DNA from: Leucobacter sp. UBA1945
GTDB taxonomy: Bacteria; Actinomycetota; Actinomycetes; Actinomycetales; Microbacteriaceae
Direction: 5' to 3'
Length of the DNA: 36,264 nt
Assembly: GCA_002336855.1 (NCBI GenBank)
Contig: DDEV01000027.1
Span: 1-36,264, forward strand
The notes under the pieces were generated by a model, which did no database searches, had not been told where the DNA came from, and worked only from the letters and a program-made list of their open reading frames with translations. Below are positions 1-7,916 of this stretch, piece after piece. Numbering within the stretch: the stretch's first letter is position 1; the number at the start of each line of letters is the position of its first letter. The position numbers and the translations under genes were made by a program.

Positions 1-84
1 ATGGTGCGCGAGGCAACACCTACTGCCCACTTCTTTGAGAAAGGGGAGGTGAATCTGCGGGAGCATGAAGAGAACGGAAACGCC

Positions 85-1428
85 TCAGCGCAGGTGCAGG
101 CCCGCGACCTCTTCGAGCGTCTCGAGCATGCGGCTCACATCGGCCTCGTCGAAAGCGAGCGGCGGCCGCACCTTGAGCACGTTGACGTCTTTCGCTGCAC
201 CGCTGATCAGCACCCGGCGCTCGCGCATCGCGTTGATCACGCGGCTCGTGCGCTCGCGATCGGGGGTGCGGCTGTCGCGATCGGTCACCAACTCGACGGC
301 GAGCACGAGGCCGTCGCCGCGCACCTCGGCCACGTACGGCGAATCTGCGAGCAGCTTTCGCACGCCTTCGCGCAGCAGCCCACCGATGCGATCGACGCGC
401 TCGGGGACGCGCTCGGCCTCGAGCACGTCGAGCACCGCGGCGCCCGCGGCAATCGGTACAGATGAGCCGCCGAAGGTGTTGAAGTAGCGCACCTTCTCGC
501 CGAAATCGCGGGCGACCTCGGGGCGAAACACGACGCCCGAGAGCGGAATGCCGTTGCCCATCGGCTTGCCGAGCGTCACGATGTCGGGCACGACTCCCTG
601 GGCCTGAAAGCCCCACATCTTCGAGCCGAGGCGCGCGAGGCCCGCCTGCACCTCGTCGGCGATGAACACGCCCCCGGCCGTGTGCACCTCATCGATGACG
701 GCTTGCAGCCACCCGGTCTCGTTCACGAAGATGCCGTCGCTCATGAACGAGAGGTCGAAGATGAGCCCTGCGAGCCCGAAGCCGTGCCTGCGAAGTTCGG
801 CGATCGCGCGACGCGCCTCAGCGACCATGTGCTGCTCGAGCGTGAGGCCCTGCGGCACGAGGGCCGGGTTCGGGGGATCCATGGTGCGCACATTCGCGCC
901 GAGCGGTGATCCCTCGCCAAGGGTCGGCGAGATCGACGAGACCTCTCGCGTCAGGCCGTGGTAGGCGTGCTTCGTGACGATGAAGCCCTCGTTGCCGGTG
1001 TAGTGTCTGGCGACGCGCATGGCGAGATCGTTCGCCTCTGAACCGCTGCACGCGAAGGTCACGCGCTGCAGCTCACTCGGAAACAAGCTGATGAGACGCT
1101 CGGCGTAGTCGACCAGAGCGGTCTGCGCGTATCTCGTGTTCGTGTTCAGCGTGGCTGCCTGCTTCGCGATCGCCTCGGCGACGTGCGGGTGGCAGTGCCC
1201 CATCGAGGGCACGTTGTTGTAGGCGTCGAGGTAGTCGTTGCCGTCGGCGTCGAACAGGTGCGCGCCGCGCCCGCGAACGAAGCCGACTGGCTCGTTGTAG
1301 AGCAGCATGTAGCCGGGGCCGAGCACGTTCATGCGACGCTCAACGGTTTCGCGAAGCGCTGGGTCGAGCGAGTCGAGGCTATCTGGGTCGAAGCGGCCGG
1401 GTACGTCTTTTGCGCCGAGTGAAACCAT
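85..1428 (-). CDS. Class III PLP enzyme, AGXT2L-type (probable amino-alcohol phosphate phospho-lyase)
   Basis: A 447-residue fold-type I PLP enzyme. The PLP lysine is K288 (TLGKPMGNG) and the aspartate that pairs with the pyridine nitrogen is D258 (IADEVQ). The motifs AYNNVPSMGHCHP, LNTNTRY, SGSEANDLA, KHAYHG and YFNTFGG match the AGXT2L branch (human ethanolamine-phosphate and phosphohydroxylysine phospho-lyases) better than ordinary omega-aminotransferases. Where aminotransferases usually have IEP or AE-P, this protein reads LIFDLSF. Family knowledge suggests elimination of phosphate and ammonia from an O-phosphorylated amino alcohol, giving an aldehyde. A plain aminotransferase remains possible. 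It lies 77 bp downstream of the kinase at 1506-2591 on the same strand, which fits a phosphorylate-then-eliminate pair. The ATG start has a GGAAGG motif upstream. Confidence 0.85.
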   Translation of the reverse strand: MVSLGAKDVPGRFDPDSLDSLDPALRETVERRMNVLGPGYMLLYNEPVGFVRGRGAHLFDADGNDYLDAYNNVPSMGHCHPHVAEAIAKQAATLNTNTRYAQTALVDYAERLISLFPSELQRVTFACSGSEANDLAMRVARHYTGNEGFIVTKHAYHGLTREVSSISPTLGEGSPLGANVRTMDPPNPALVPQGLTLEQHMVAEARRAIAELRRHGFGLAGLIFDLSFMSDGIFVNETGWLQAVIDEVHTAGGVFIADEVQAGLARLGSKMWGFQAQGVVPDIVTLGKPMGNGIPLSGVVFRPEVARDFGEKVRYFNTFGGSSVPIAAGAAVLDVLEAERVPERVDRIGGLLREGVRKLLADSPYVAEVRGDGLVLAVELVTDRDSRTPDRERTSRVINAMRERRVLISGAAKDVNVLKVRPPLAFDEADVSRMLETLEEVAGLHLR

Positions 1429-1505
1429 GGTGCGCTTGCCTTCCGTGGTGAGGGTAGGGTGATTTTTTCTAGCTAAAGGATCGCGGCTGGCGCCCGGCGA
1501 GCGGT

Positions 1506-2591
1506 TCAGGCTCGCGAGTTCTCGTGATGCGAGCCGACGCGCGCCGTCAGCAAGTATGCTGCGCCGGCGTCGATGCCGAAGGCGAGTGTGTTCTCGATGC
1601 GATCCCAGTCTTCGCGAGCGTGCGAGCGAAGGTACTCGGCACGTTCGGGCACGTGGACGATGCGCCAGTTGGTGACGAGTGCGCGCAGAGCAACGCGGGC
1701 GATGCTGGCGACCGCAAGCAGCTCGATTTCTTCGTCGCTCAGCTCGAACTCGCTGAGATAGCCGACGAGCATGTCGCGCGCGGTGCTCCAGGGGTTCGCC
1801 GGCGCGGGCAGCAGATGGTTTGCGAAGAGCACGGCGGGTTCGAAGATCACAGGATTGATCTGCACATCGCCGAAGTCGATCACCCCCGTGATGAACTGCT
1901 CGGAATCGGGGTCGACGACCGCGTTGAACGCGCTGAGATCGCCGTGGATCACCTGGCTGCGAAGCGAGTGGCGCATGGGCTCGAGCCGTTCACGGTAGAG
2001 GGCGAAGATCTGCTCGGCCATCGCGCGACGCTCGGGGTTGGTCTCGTAGTTGAGCAGCGGCTCGAGCACCAGAAAGTTGCTGATGTTCCAGACGAGGGGG
2101 CGGTCGAGGCCCTCGTGTTCGAAGCCCTGCAAGGCGAGATCGACTTTGCCGAGCATCGCGCCGACTCGCGCGAGCTGCTGCGGTGTGGCGTCGGCCTCAC
2201 CGAGCATGGTGCCGGGAATGAACTCGAGCACGCGAAGCGCTCCGAGGTACGCGCCGTCGCTGTCATGGAGCACGCGGTGGTTGGCGCCGTCGTGCGTGCG
2301 CAGTACCGACTGCACCGGAATAGACGGGTCGACCCGCTGCACCCAGTCGATCACGTCGGTCTGGCAGCGCACGATCGGCAGTGGCTCATCGCGGGGCGAA
2401 ACCTTGACGAGATAGTCGCCGCCCTGCGTGCGCAGACGAAACGTGCTGTCTTTCTCGGTATCGATCGGGTGCAGCGTGCCCGTCAGGCCAAAGTGCTGTT
2501 GCAGCTCCTTGTGCACGCGAGTTTCGTCGATTCGTTGGTGTCGGCTCGTGAGCCCGCTCTCTTCGAAGAGGGCGTTCATCTGCTCGGTCAT
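1506..2591 (-). CDS. APH-fold small-molecule kinase (hydroxylysine/amino-alcohol kinase-like)
   Basis: A 361-residue aminoglycoside-phosphotransferase-fold protein. The catalytic loop is HGDLSAFN (H216-N223) and the metal-binding motif is VIDFGD (D239). Placed next to an AGXT2L-type enzyme, it resembles hydroxylysine kinase (HYKK/AGPHD1) and bacterial amino-alcohol kinases. The inferred reaction is ATP-dependent phosphorylation of a hydroxyl on an amine or amino acid, making the substrate for the downstream PLP enzyme. An antibiotic-resistance role is unlikely in this catabolic setting. The ATG at 2591 has a GAGGAG ribosome-binding site five bases upstream. It is first in a leftward operon whose promoter is visible at 2641-2669. 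The substrate is unknown. Confidence 0.82.
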   Translation of the reverse strand: MTEQMNALFEESGLTSRHQRIDETRVHKELQQHFGLTGTLHPIDTEKDSTFRLRTQGGDYLVKVSPRDEPLPIVRCQTDVIDWVQRVDPSIPVQSVLRTHDGANHRVLHDSDGAYLGALRVLEFIPGTMLGEADATPQQLARVGAMLGKVDLALQGFEHEGLDRPLVWNISNFLVLEPLLNYETNPERRAMAEQIFALYRERLEPMRHSLRSQVIHGDLSAFNAVVDPDSEQFITGVIDFGDVQINPVIFEPAVLFANHLLPAPANPWSTARDMLVGYLSEFELSDEEIELLAVASIARVALRALVTNWRIVHVPERAEYLRSHAREDWDRIENTLAFGIDAGAAYLLTARVGSHHENSRA

Positions 2592-2640
2592 ACGGCTCCT
2601 CAGTGAAGGCGAAAGCTGCCGGTTGGTGGGCTATTCTTCG

Positions 2641-2669
2641 AGTGTACAATTAGTCTCAGAATGATTCAA
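2641..2669 (-). promoter_or_regulatory. Promoter of the kinase/phospho-lyase operon
   Basis: On the minus strand a TTGAAT -35 box (2664-2669) is separated by exactly 17 bp from a TACACT -10 box (2641-2646), about 50 bp upstream of the kinase ATG. The spacer contains TTAGTCTCAGA (2650-2660 on the plus strand). An inverted copy differing at one position, TCTGAGATTAA, lies at 2770-2780 near the probable -10 of the divergent GntR gene, so the two promoters may share a second control element. Confidence 0.55.
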
Positions 2670-2686
2670 ATGCGAATCGCGCATTT
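2668..2686. promoter_or_regulatory. Inverted repeat AAATGCG-N5-CGCATTT next to the kinase promoter
   Basis: Perfect 7-bp arms, AAATGCG at 2668-2674 and CGCATTT at 2680-2686, with spacer AATCG. It overlaps the upstream edge of the minus-strand -35 box. This position suits a regulator other than the GntR protein, because the sequence is unlike the ACTGTTATACA operator. The binding protein is unknown. Confidence 0.4.
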
Positions 2687-2732
2687 TCTGCATAACATAA
2701 AGCGTTTCCGACATCCGTCTCGAAGTCAAAAA

Positions 2733-2755
2733 TGACTTACTGTTATACAAAGTCA
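2733..2755. promoter_or_regulatory. Putative GntR operator, site 1
   Basis: TGACTT and AAGTCA arms flank the 11-mer ACTGTTATACA (2739-2749). The same 11-mer recurs at 3486-3496, and with one change at 9667-9677. It contains GT-N3-AC, the core expected for FadR/FCD-type GntR proteins. The site lies 41 bp upstream of the GntR start, in the divergent region shared with the kinase operon, which suggests autoregulation and control of the divergent unit. Confidence 0.6.
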
Positions 2756-2795
2756 CAGAGTCTTGATAGTCTGAGATTAACTTTTAGGAGAACCA

Positions 2796-3458
2796 TTGGC
2801 AGCGAGACAAGCACTGCAGACGATCTCAGTTGCCGAAGCGGCGACGACGCGACTGCGAGAGAGCCTCTTCGCCGGCATCTTCAAGGCCGGCGAAGAAATA
2901 AAAGACACGCAGGTGGCCGAAGAATACGGCATCGCCCGACCCACTGCGCGTATTGCGGTGCAGCAGCTGATCAACGAGGGCATGCTGGTGCGCGACCCCG
3001 GCTACAGCGCCCGGGTGCGCACGTTTGATCCCGACCAGGTTCGCGACATCTTCAGGGTGCGCAAGATGATCGAGCTCGATTCGGTGCGCGAGGCAAAGGA
3101 GCGCGGGGTGGCGCTCGACGGGGTCCGTGACGCAATGGGCCGCTTCGCCGACCTCGGCAACGCGCCATCTTGGTCAAAGGTGGCCGAGGCAGATGCGGCG
3201 TTTCACCAGGCCGTCGTCGAGGCGGGCGGTTCAGAGCGCCTGCGCACCTACTTCGAGGGCATCACGAACGAGATTCGACTGCTGCTTGCGCTGCCCGAGA
3301 CGCACTTCGGGCGCGGGGAGTCGCCGTATGAAGAGCACGAAGAGCTCTTTCTGGCGCTGCAGGGCGATACGACCATGAAGCAGCTCGAGCGGGTGTGGAG
3401 CTATCACCTCGACGAGTCGCGAGACTTTCTGGTTGGCCTGCTCTCGGCGGAGGCATAG
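2796..3458 (+). CDS. GntR family regulator, FadR/FCD subfamily
   Basis: A 220-residue transcription factor. Residues 1-75 form the GntR winged helix (QVAEEYGIARPTARIAVQQL is the helix-turn-helix part). Residues 80-215 form an FCD ligand domain with the usual metal or carboxylate ligands D133, H137, H181 and H204. FCD regulators normally sense small carboxylates, which fits the carboxylate TRAP system nearby. The start is TTG with AGGAG five bases upstream; no ATG or GTG better fits the winged-helix N-terminus. Three matching palindromes upstream of this gene, the SDR and the TRAP/dehydrogenase pair indicate a local regulon. The effector is probably the imported substrate or an intermediate. 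Confidence 0.88.
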   Translation: MAARQALQTISVAEAATTRLRESLFAGIFKAGEEIKDTQVAEEYGIARPTARIAVQQLINEGMLVRDPGYSARVRTFDPDQVRDIFRVRKMIELDSVREAKERGVALDGVRDAMGRFADLGNAPSWSKVAEADAAFHQAVVEAGGSERLRTYFEGITNEIRLLLALPETHFGRGESPYEEHEELFLALQGDTTMKQLERVWSYHLDESRDFLVGLLSAEA

Positions 3459-3482
3459 GTTTCCACCGACCCTGATTAGTGC

Positions 3483-3501
3483 CATACTGTTATACAGTAT
3501 G
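3483..3501. promoter_or_regulatory. Putative GntR operator, site 2 (perfect dyad)
   Basis: CATACTG (3483-3489) and CAGTATG (3495-3501) are perfect 7-bp inverted arms around TTATA. It shares ACTGTTATACA with site 1. The site is 45 bp upstream of the SDR start, over the probable promoter (TATACA at 3491-3496 could be the -10), so repression is the simplest reading. Confidence 0.65.
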
Positions 3502-3545
3502 TGTGGCGAGAATGCCGCATCAAGGCGAGCAAGGGGTCGAACGGT

Positions 3546-4307
3546 ATGAGCACGCAGAACCACGAGCGCGTTGCGCTGATCACCGGCGCAACCTCGGGGA
3601 TCGGTGTCGAAATCGCGCGCCAGCTGGTGCGCGACGGCTTCCGGGTCGCGGTGAGCGGCCGCTCGGTCGAGCGTGGCGAGCGTGTTGCGGCAGAACTCGG
3701 CGAACGCACACAGTTTCTGCGCGCCGATCTGCTCGAACCAGGTGCTGCCGCGGCGCTCATCGATCGCACTGTGCGGGCATTCGGCCGCGTCGACGTGCTC
3801 GTGAACAACGCCGCAATCGACCACACGAATGACCTGCTCGAGGTGGGCGAGAGCGAGATTCGTGAGACGTTCGAGGCCAACACCTTCGCGCCCATGAACC
3901 TGCTGATCGCCGCGGCGCGAGCGATGCGGGCGCAGGGCACAGGCGGATCCATCATCAACGTGACTTCGCGTCTCGCAAGCATCGGTGTGCCTACCATGGG
4001 CATCTACAGTGCGAGCAAGGGAGCGATGCTCGCCTTCACGAAGGCGGCCGCGATCGACCTCGCGCAGTACGGCATCCGCGTGAACGCCGTCGCGCCCGGC
4101 ATGACCCGCACGCCCCTCTATGAGGAGTGGCTCGCGGGCCTCGCCGATCCCGGCGCAGAAGCCGATCGCGTCGCCTCGGCGATTCCGCTCGGTCGGATCG
4201 CCACTCCCGGCGACGTCGCTGCGACGGTCGCGTTCCTCGCCAGCGATGCCGCAGCCTACCTGACAGGCGTGTCCATACCGGTCGATGGCGGCTACTTAGC
4301 CAAGTAG
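3546..4307 (+). CDS. Short-chain dehydrogenase/reductase
   Basis: A 253-residue classical SDR. It has the cofactor motif TGATSGIG (13-20), NNAA (87-90), a catalytic serine around S141, and YSASK giving Y154 and K158. A GTG at 3501 would extend the protein over the operator, so ATG 3546, which follows an AGGGG motif, is preferred. The expected reaction is NAD(P)-dependent oxidation of an alcohol or reduction of a carbonyl. Under operator site 2 it probably handles the hydroxyl or keto group of the regulon's substrate. Subfamily sequence alone does not fix the substrate. nhaA follows after 48 bp. Confidence 0.88.
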   Translation: MSTQNHERVALITGATSGIGVEIARQLVRDGFRVAVSGRSVERGERVAAELGERTQFLRADLLEPGAAAALIDRTVRAFGRVDVLVNNAAIDHTNDLLEVGESEIRETFEANTFAPMNLLIAAARAMRAQGTGGSIINVTSRLASIGVPTMGIYSASKGAMLAFTKAAAIDLAQYGIRVNAVAPGMTRTPLYEEWLAGLADPGAEADRVASAIPLGRIATPGDVAATVAFLASDAAAYLTGVSIPVDGGYLAK

Positions 4308-4355
4308 GCCCACAAAGATCCCAGTCTCACGAGCGCCCGCCAAGGAAGTCGAAGC

Positions 4356-5651
4356 ATGAACCGAAACCCGGCATCGAGCCGAAAGACCCCAGCCAGTTCG
4401 CCACGCACGAGTCGCATCATGCTCTACGTGAGCAAGCGCGAGACGCGGCGCCTGAAGCGCCTGCTGCGCGTCGAGATGGTCGGCGGAGTGCTCGTGATGT
4501 TCGCGGCACTGATCGGTTTCGTGCTCGCGAATAGCCCGGCAAGCGAGTGGTATTTCTCGCTTCGAGATACGAGGATCGGCCCCGAGGCGCTGCACCTCAA
4601 CCTGACGCTGGGCCAGTGGGCCTCTGACGGGCTGCTCGCGGTCTTCTTCTTTCTGGTTGGTCTCGAGCTGAAGCGCGAATTCGTCGAGGGCGCGCTCAGC
4701 CGCTTCTCGACCGCGATCGTGCCCGTGGTAGCGGCCGCCGGCGGCGTGATTACGCCCGCGCTCATCTATCTCGCGGTGAACGCCGGCCAGCCGACGACGC
4801 ATGGCTGGGCGATTCCGACGGCCACCGACATCGCATTCGCGGTCGCCGTGCTGGGGCTCATCGCACCGCGGATCCCGCTGGCGCTGCGCATCTTCCTGCT
4901 CACCCTCGCCGTGGTTGACGACTTCATCGCCATCGGCATCATCGCGTTCTTCTATACCGACGGTATCAAGCTGCTGCCGCTGCTCGGGGCGCTCGTGCTC
5001 GTGGGGCTCTACGCGCTGCTTGCCCGCCGCTTCGCCGGCTGGTACCACTCGCGCGCGTGGGCGGCTTGGCTCACGTTGCTCCCGATCGGCATCGTCGTCT
5101 GGGCGCTCGTGCACGCTTCGGGAGTGCACGCGACCATCGCAGGGGTGCTGCTCGCGTTCACCGTGCCTGTCGCCATGATGCCGCGGGGGGTCGACGAACA
5201 TGATCCGAACGATGCGACGACCAGGCCGCATTACCTGGCCGAGCACTTCGGCTACCGCTTCGGCCCGATCTCAACGGGAATTGCCGTGCCCGTGTTCGCG
5301 TTCTTCGCCGCGGGAGTCGCGGTCAAGGGGTCGTCGGGCTTCTTCGCCGACCCGATCGCGATCGGGATCATGCTCGGTCTCGTGCTCGGCAAGCCGATCG
5401 GCATCGTGCTCACGACCCTGGCGCTCACGAAGTTCACGCGGGCCGAGCTCGATCCGCAGGTGAGGCTTCGCGAACTCATCGGAGTCGGGGCGCTCGCGGG
5501 CGTTGGCTTTACCGTGGCGATGCTTGTGGCAGAGCTCAGCTTCAGCGATGTCGCTCACGCCGACACCGCTCGCCTCGCAGTGATGGCCGGATCTGTGATC
5601 TCGGTTGCCGTGGCTGCAGTCTTTCTTGTGCGGCCAGGACGCCATTCCTGA
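4356..5651 (+). CDS. nhaA: Na+/H+ antiporter NhaA
   Basis: A 431-residue multi-pass membrane protein that exchanges cytoplasmic Na+ for external H+. The family hallmarks are present: FFFLVGLELKREF near residues 97-109, PTATDIAFA in the discontinuous helix (154-162), and the ion-binding pair D188-D189 in LAVVDDFIAIG. About 22 hydrophilic residues precede the usual family start, and M22 is an alternative start. AAGGAAG precedes the ATG at 4356. Its place 48 bp after the SDR suggests co-transcription under the GntR operator. Sodium extrusion would then be linked to substrate use, sensible if the TRAP importer brings in Na+. It could also have its own promoter. Confidence 0.93.
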   Translation: MNRNPASSRKTPASSPRTSRIMLYVSKRETRRLKRLLRVEMVGGVLVMFAALIGFVLANSPASEWYFSLRDTRIGPEALHLNLTLGQWASDGLLAVFFFLVGLELKREFVEGALSRFSTAIVPVVAAAGGVITPALIYLAVNAGQPTTHGWAIPTATDIAFAVAVLGLIAPRIPLALRIFLLTLAVVDDFIAIGIIAFFYTDGIKLLPLLGALVLVGLYALLARRFAGWYHSRAWAAWLTLLPIGIVVWALVHASGVHATIAGVLLAFTVPVAMMPRGVDEHDPNDATTRPHYLAEHFGYRFGPISTGIAVPVFAFFAAGVAVKGSSGFFADPIAIGIMLGLVLGKPIGIVLTTLALTKFTRAELDPQVRLRELIGVGALAGVGFTVAMLVAELSFSDVAHADTARLAVMAGSVISVAVAAVFLVRPGRHS

Positions 5652-5657
5652 TCCTGG
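5634..5657. terminator. Weak hairpin between convergent nhaA and hydrolase genes
   Basis: CCAGGA (5634-5639) and TCCTGG (5652-5657) can form a 6-bp stem with a 12-base loop, spanning the nhaA stop codon and the 18-bp convergent gap. There is no U tract, so a terminator role is weakly supported. Confidence 0.25.
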
Positions 5658-5669
5658 GGGCTTCGGCTC

Positions 5670-6533
5670 TTAGCGAGGCGACCAGTTCGCAGGGTCGATG
5701 CGCCCCTCGTACATCGGCAGCGCAACGGGCGCATCACCTGAGCCGAACTGCTCCCACATGCGATTGAGGCCAGCGGTGCCGTATGTTCGCACTTCGGCGA
5801 CGCGACCGTCTGCGACTGTGGCGAGAATCGTCGTCTCTTCGGTGCCCGCGTCTGCGATCACCGTTCCCTCGGCATCGATGATCTGACTGCGGCCCCGGCC
5901 GAAAGGAGCTGCGCAATTCACGGTCACGAACATGCACTGATTCGCGATCGCGTTCGCCTGAGCGAGTATGAGCTCCTGAGTGCGATCCTTTGCCCGTGAC
6001 TGGGCGATGTTGAGGATCACGTCGGCGCCGAGCCATGCGAGTTGCCTCGAGTGCTCAGGGAACCAGGTGTCGTAGCAGTTCGAGAAGCCGAGGCGACCGA
6101 GCCCCTCGACGTCGTGCACGACGAACTCGGTGCCGGGGGCGAAGCGTTCGTAAGGCCGCCACGGGAACATCTTGCGATAGCTTGCTCGGAGCGCTCCGCT
6201 CGGGTCGAAGAGCAGCTGCGTGTTGTAGAGAATGCCCTGCGCGTCGGTCTCAACGATGCTACCCGGACAGAGCCAGATACCGTGGGTGGCGGCGATCGTT
6301 CCAAGTTCGGCGACAAAAGGGGCGGTCAGCGGCTGAGCGGCTGAGGCGAGTGCAGCCTCGCGACGCTCCGGCTCGACGTGCTCGACACCGACGAGGTGCA
6401 GCTCGGGAAAGGCGAGCAAGCCGATTCCCGGACACTCGGCGAGCGTGCGCGTCACGTCGTCTCGGAATGCGGGCAGCGGGGACTCATACGCGAGAGGCTG
6501 GCGCTGCGCAACCCCAATCACGAGTGCTGACAC
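5670..6533 (-). CDS. Carbon-nitrogen (nitrilase superfamily) hydrolase
   Basis: A 287-residue enzyme with the full nitrilase-fold catalytic triad: E44 (AFPEL), K121 (YRKMFPW) and C153 (SNCYDTWFPE). The superfamily hydrolyses amides, nitriles or N-carbamoyl groups, and this one looks more like an aliphatic amidase or omega-amidase than a true nitrilase. The GTG start at 6533 follows AGGAAGGGGG. It lies downstream of the TRAP operon in the same direction, but a strong terminator (6598-6621) separates them, so it may have its own promoter. Only a half-match to the GntR operator (CATACTG on the minus strand) is present upstream. It may release a carboxylate or amine from an amide form of the imported substrate. 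Confidence 0.87.
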   Translation of the reverse strand: MSALVIGVAQRQPLAYESPLPAFRDDVTRTLAECPGIGLLAFPELHLVGVEHVEPERREAALASAAQPLTAPFVAELGTIAATHGIWLCPGSIVETDAQGILYNTQLLFDPSGALRASYRKMFPWRPYERFAPGTEFVVHDVEGLGRLGFSNCYDTWFPEHSRQLAWLGADVILNIAQSRAKDRTQELILAQANAIANQCMFVTVNCAAPFGRGRSQIIDAEGTVIADAGTEETTILATVADGRVAEVRTYGTAGLNRMWEQFGSGDAPVALPMYEGRIDPANWSPR

Positions 6534-6571
6534 CGGGCACCCCCTTCCTCATCAGTATGTTATTCGGAACA

Positions 6572-6581
6572 GCTTCGAAGC
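6572..6581. repeat. 10-bp palindrome upstream of the hydrolase
   Basis: GCTTCGAAGC is a perfect palindrome about 40 bp upstream of the hydrolase start and just beyond the TRAP terminator. It could be an operator but occurs only once in this area, so it may be chance. Confidence 0.2.
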
Positions 6582-6597
6582 GGGCGAAAAATGGAAA

Positions 6598-6621
6598 GGC
6601 CCGGGCGCATGCGCCCGGGCC
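6598..6621 (-). terminator. Rho-independent terminator of the TRAP operon
   Basis: A perfect 24-bp palindrome: GGCCCGGGCG, the loop CATG, then the complementary arm. It starts 16 bp past the dctM stop on the minus strand. The transcript would continue with UUUCCAUUUUU, a good U-rich tail. It separates the transporter genes from the hydrolase. Confidence 0.85.
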
Positions 6622-6636
6622 TCGATCCTTTTCGAG

Positions 6637-7914
6637 CTACTTCATCAGGCTCGGTAGGAACGTGCTGATCTGCGGTACGAAGGTGATCACAACCAGCACC
6701 GCGATGAGCGCGATGACATAGGGCAGTGCCGCGAGGCTCACCTTCTCGATTGACAGGCCGCTGATCGCGGAGGCGACGTTGAGGTTGTCGCCCACCGGCG
6801 GTGTCGCGAAGCCGATCATCGACGCCATGATCATGATGATGCCGAAGTGCACCGGATCCATGCCGAAGCCGGTCACGACAGGCACGAGGATCGGCGCCAT
6901 CAGAATGATGCCGGCGAGCGTCTCCATGAACATGCCCATGAACAGTAGGAGCACCAAGATCACGAGCAGAATCACCCAGAACGGCACGGCGAGTGTGCCG
7001 AGCCAGCCCGAGACGAGCATCGGCACGCGCTCAACGGTGAGAATGCGCGCGTAGGTCGAGGCGGTCGCAATGATGACGAGGATCATGCCCGAGATGAGCA
7101 GCGTCGACTTGAACATCGTTGGGATGTCCGAGCGCTTCGCCTCGCGGTAGACCAGGGTCAGCACCACGCTATACGCGACCGCGATACCTGCGGCCTCGGT
7201 CGGGGTGAAGACTCCACCGTAGATGCCGCCGAGCACGACGATCGGCATGAGCAGAGTCCACTTGGCGCGCCAGACCGCGGTCCAGCGCTCCTTCCAGGTG
7301 GCCTTCGGCACGCCCGTGCCGAAGCCGCCCTTCTTGGCGTAGTAGCGGCTCACGAAGTACAGCACGATCACGATGATGAGACCGGGGATGAACCCGGCCA
7401 TGAACAGGTCGCCGATCGAGGTGTTCGTCGTGATGCCGTAGATGACGAGCGGGATGCTCGGGGGAATCACGATGCCCACACCGCCTGCGGTCGCGAGCAC
7501 GCCCGCGCTGTATCCCTTGCTGTACCCCTCGCGGATCATCGACGGGATCATGATGCCGCCGATTGCGGCGACGGTGGCCGGGCCCGAACCGCTGAGCATC
7601 GCGAACACGGTGGTGGCGAGCAGGGCGACGGCCGCAAGGCCGCCCGTGATGTGGCCGACGAAGGCCTTCGCGACCTCGATGAGGCGCCGAGAAAGGCCGC
7701 CGTACTCCATGATCACGCCCGAGAGGACGAACAGGGGCACCGCGAGCAGCGGATACGAGTCGACCGCGCCGAACATGGTCTGCGTGAGGTAGCTCACGGG
7801 GATCACATTGGTCACGAGCACCGCCAGCACCGATGAGATGCCGAGGGCGAAAGCGATCGGCATGCCGATCAGCAGCAGAATCGCGAAGACGATGAAGAGA
7901 AGTGCGATACCCAT
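6637..7914 (-). CDS. dctM: TRAP transporter large permease subunit (DctM)
   Basis: A 425-residue protein of about 12 membrane segments, matching the usual DctM length. It begins MGIALLFIVFAILLL and contains GSGPATVAAIGGIMIPSM, a conserved DctM region. A much longer reading exists upstream in this frame, but that part overlaps dctQ out of frame and has no membrane character, so ATG 7914 is the start. It begins two bases after the dctQ stop, which implies translational coupling. With DctQ it forms the Na+-driven import channel for substrate delivered by DctP. It is last in the operon before a strong terminator. Confidence 0.93.
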   Translation of the reverse strand: MGIALLFIVFAILLLIGMPIAFALGISSVLAVLVTNVIPVSYLTQTMFGAVDSYPLLAVPLFVLSGVIMEYGGLSRRLIEVAKAFVGHITGGLAAVALLATTVFAMLSGSGPATVAAIGGIMIPSMIREGYSKGYSAGVLATAGGVGIVIPPSIPLVIYGITTNTSIGDLFMAGFIPGLIIVIVLYFVSRYYAKKGGFGTGVPKATWKERWTAVWRAKWTLLMPIVVLGGIYGGVFTPTEAAGIAVAYSVVLTLVYREAKRSDIPTMFKSTLLISGMILVIIATASTYARILTVERVPMLVSGWLGTLAVPFWVILLVILVLLLFMGMFMETLAGIILMAPILVPVVTGFGMDPVHFGIIMIMASMIGFATPPVGDNLNVASAISGLSIEKVSLAALPYVIALIAVLVVITFVPQISTFLPSLMK

Positions 7915-7916
7915 GA

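Noticed and set aside
1..84. Possible gene at the left edge
   Set aside because: Only 84 bases lie beyond the PLP-enzyme stop, with no recognisable coding, terminator or RNA signal.
1524..2606. Open frame of 360 residues opposite the first kinase
   Set aside because: The kinase on the other strand has catalytic motifs, a ribosome-binding site and a promoter; this frame has none.
6550..6566. CAGTATG near the hydrolase as a fourth GntR site
   Set aside because: Only one half-site is present, so membership of the regulon is unproven.
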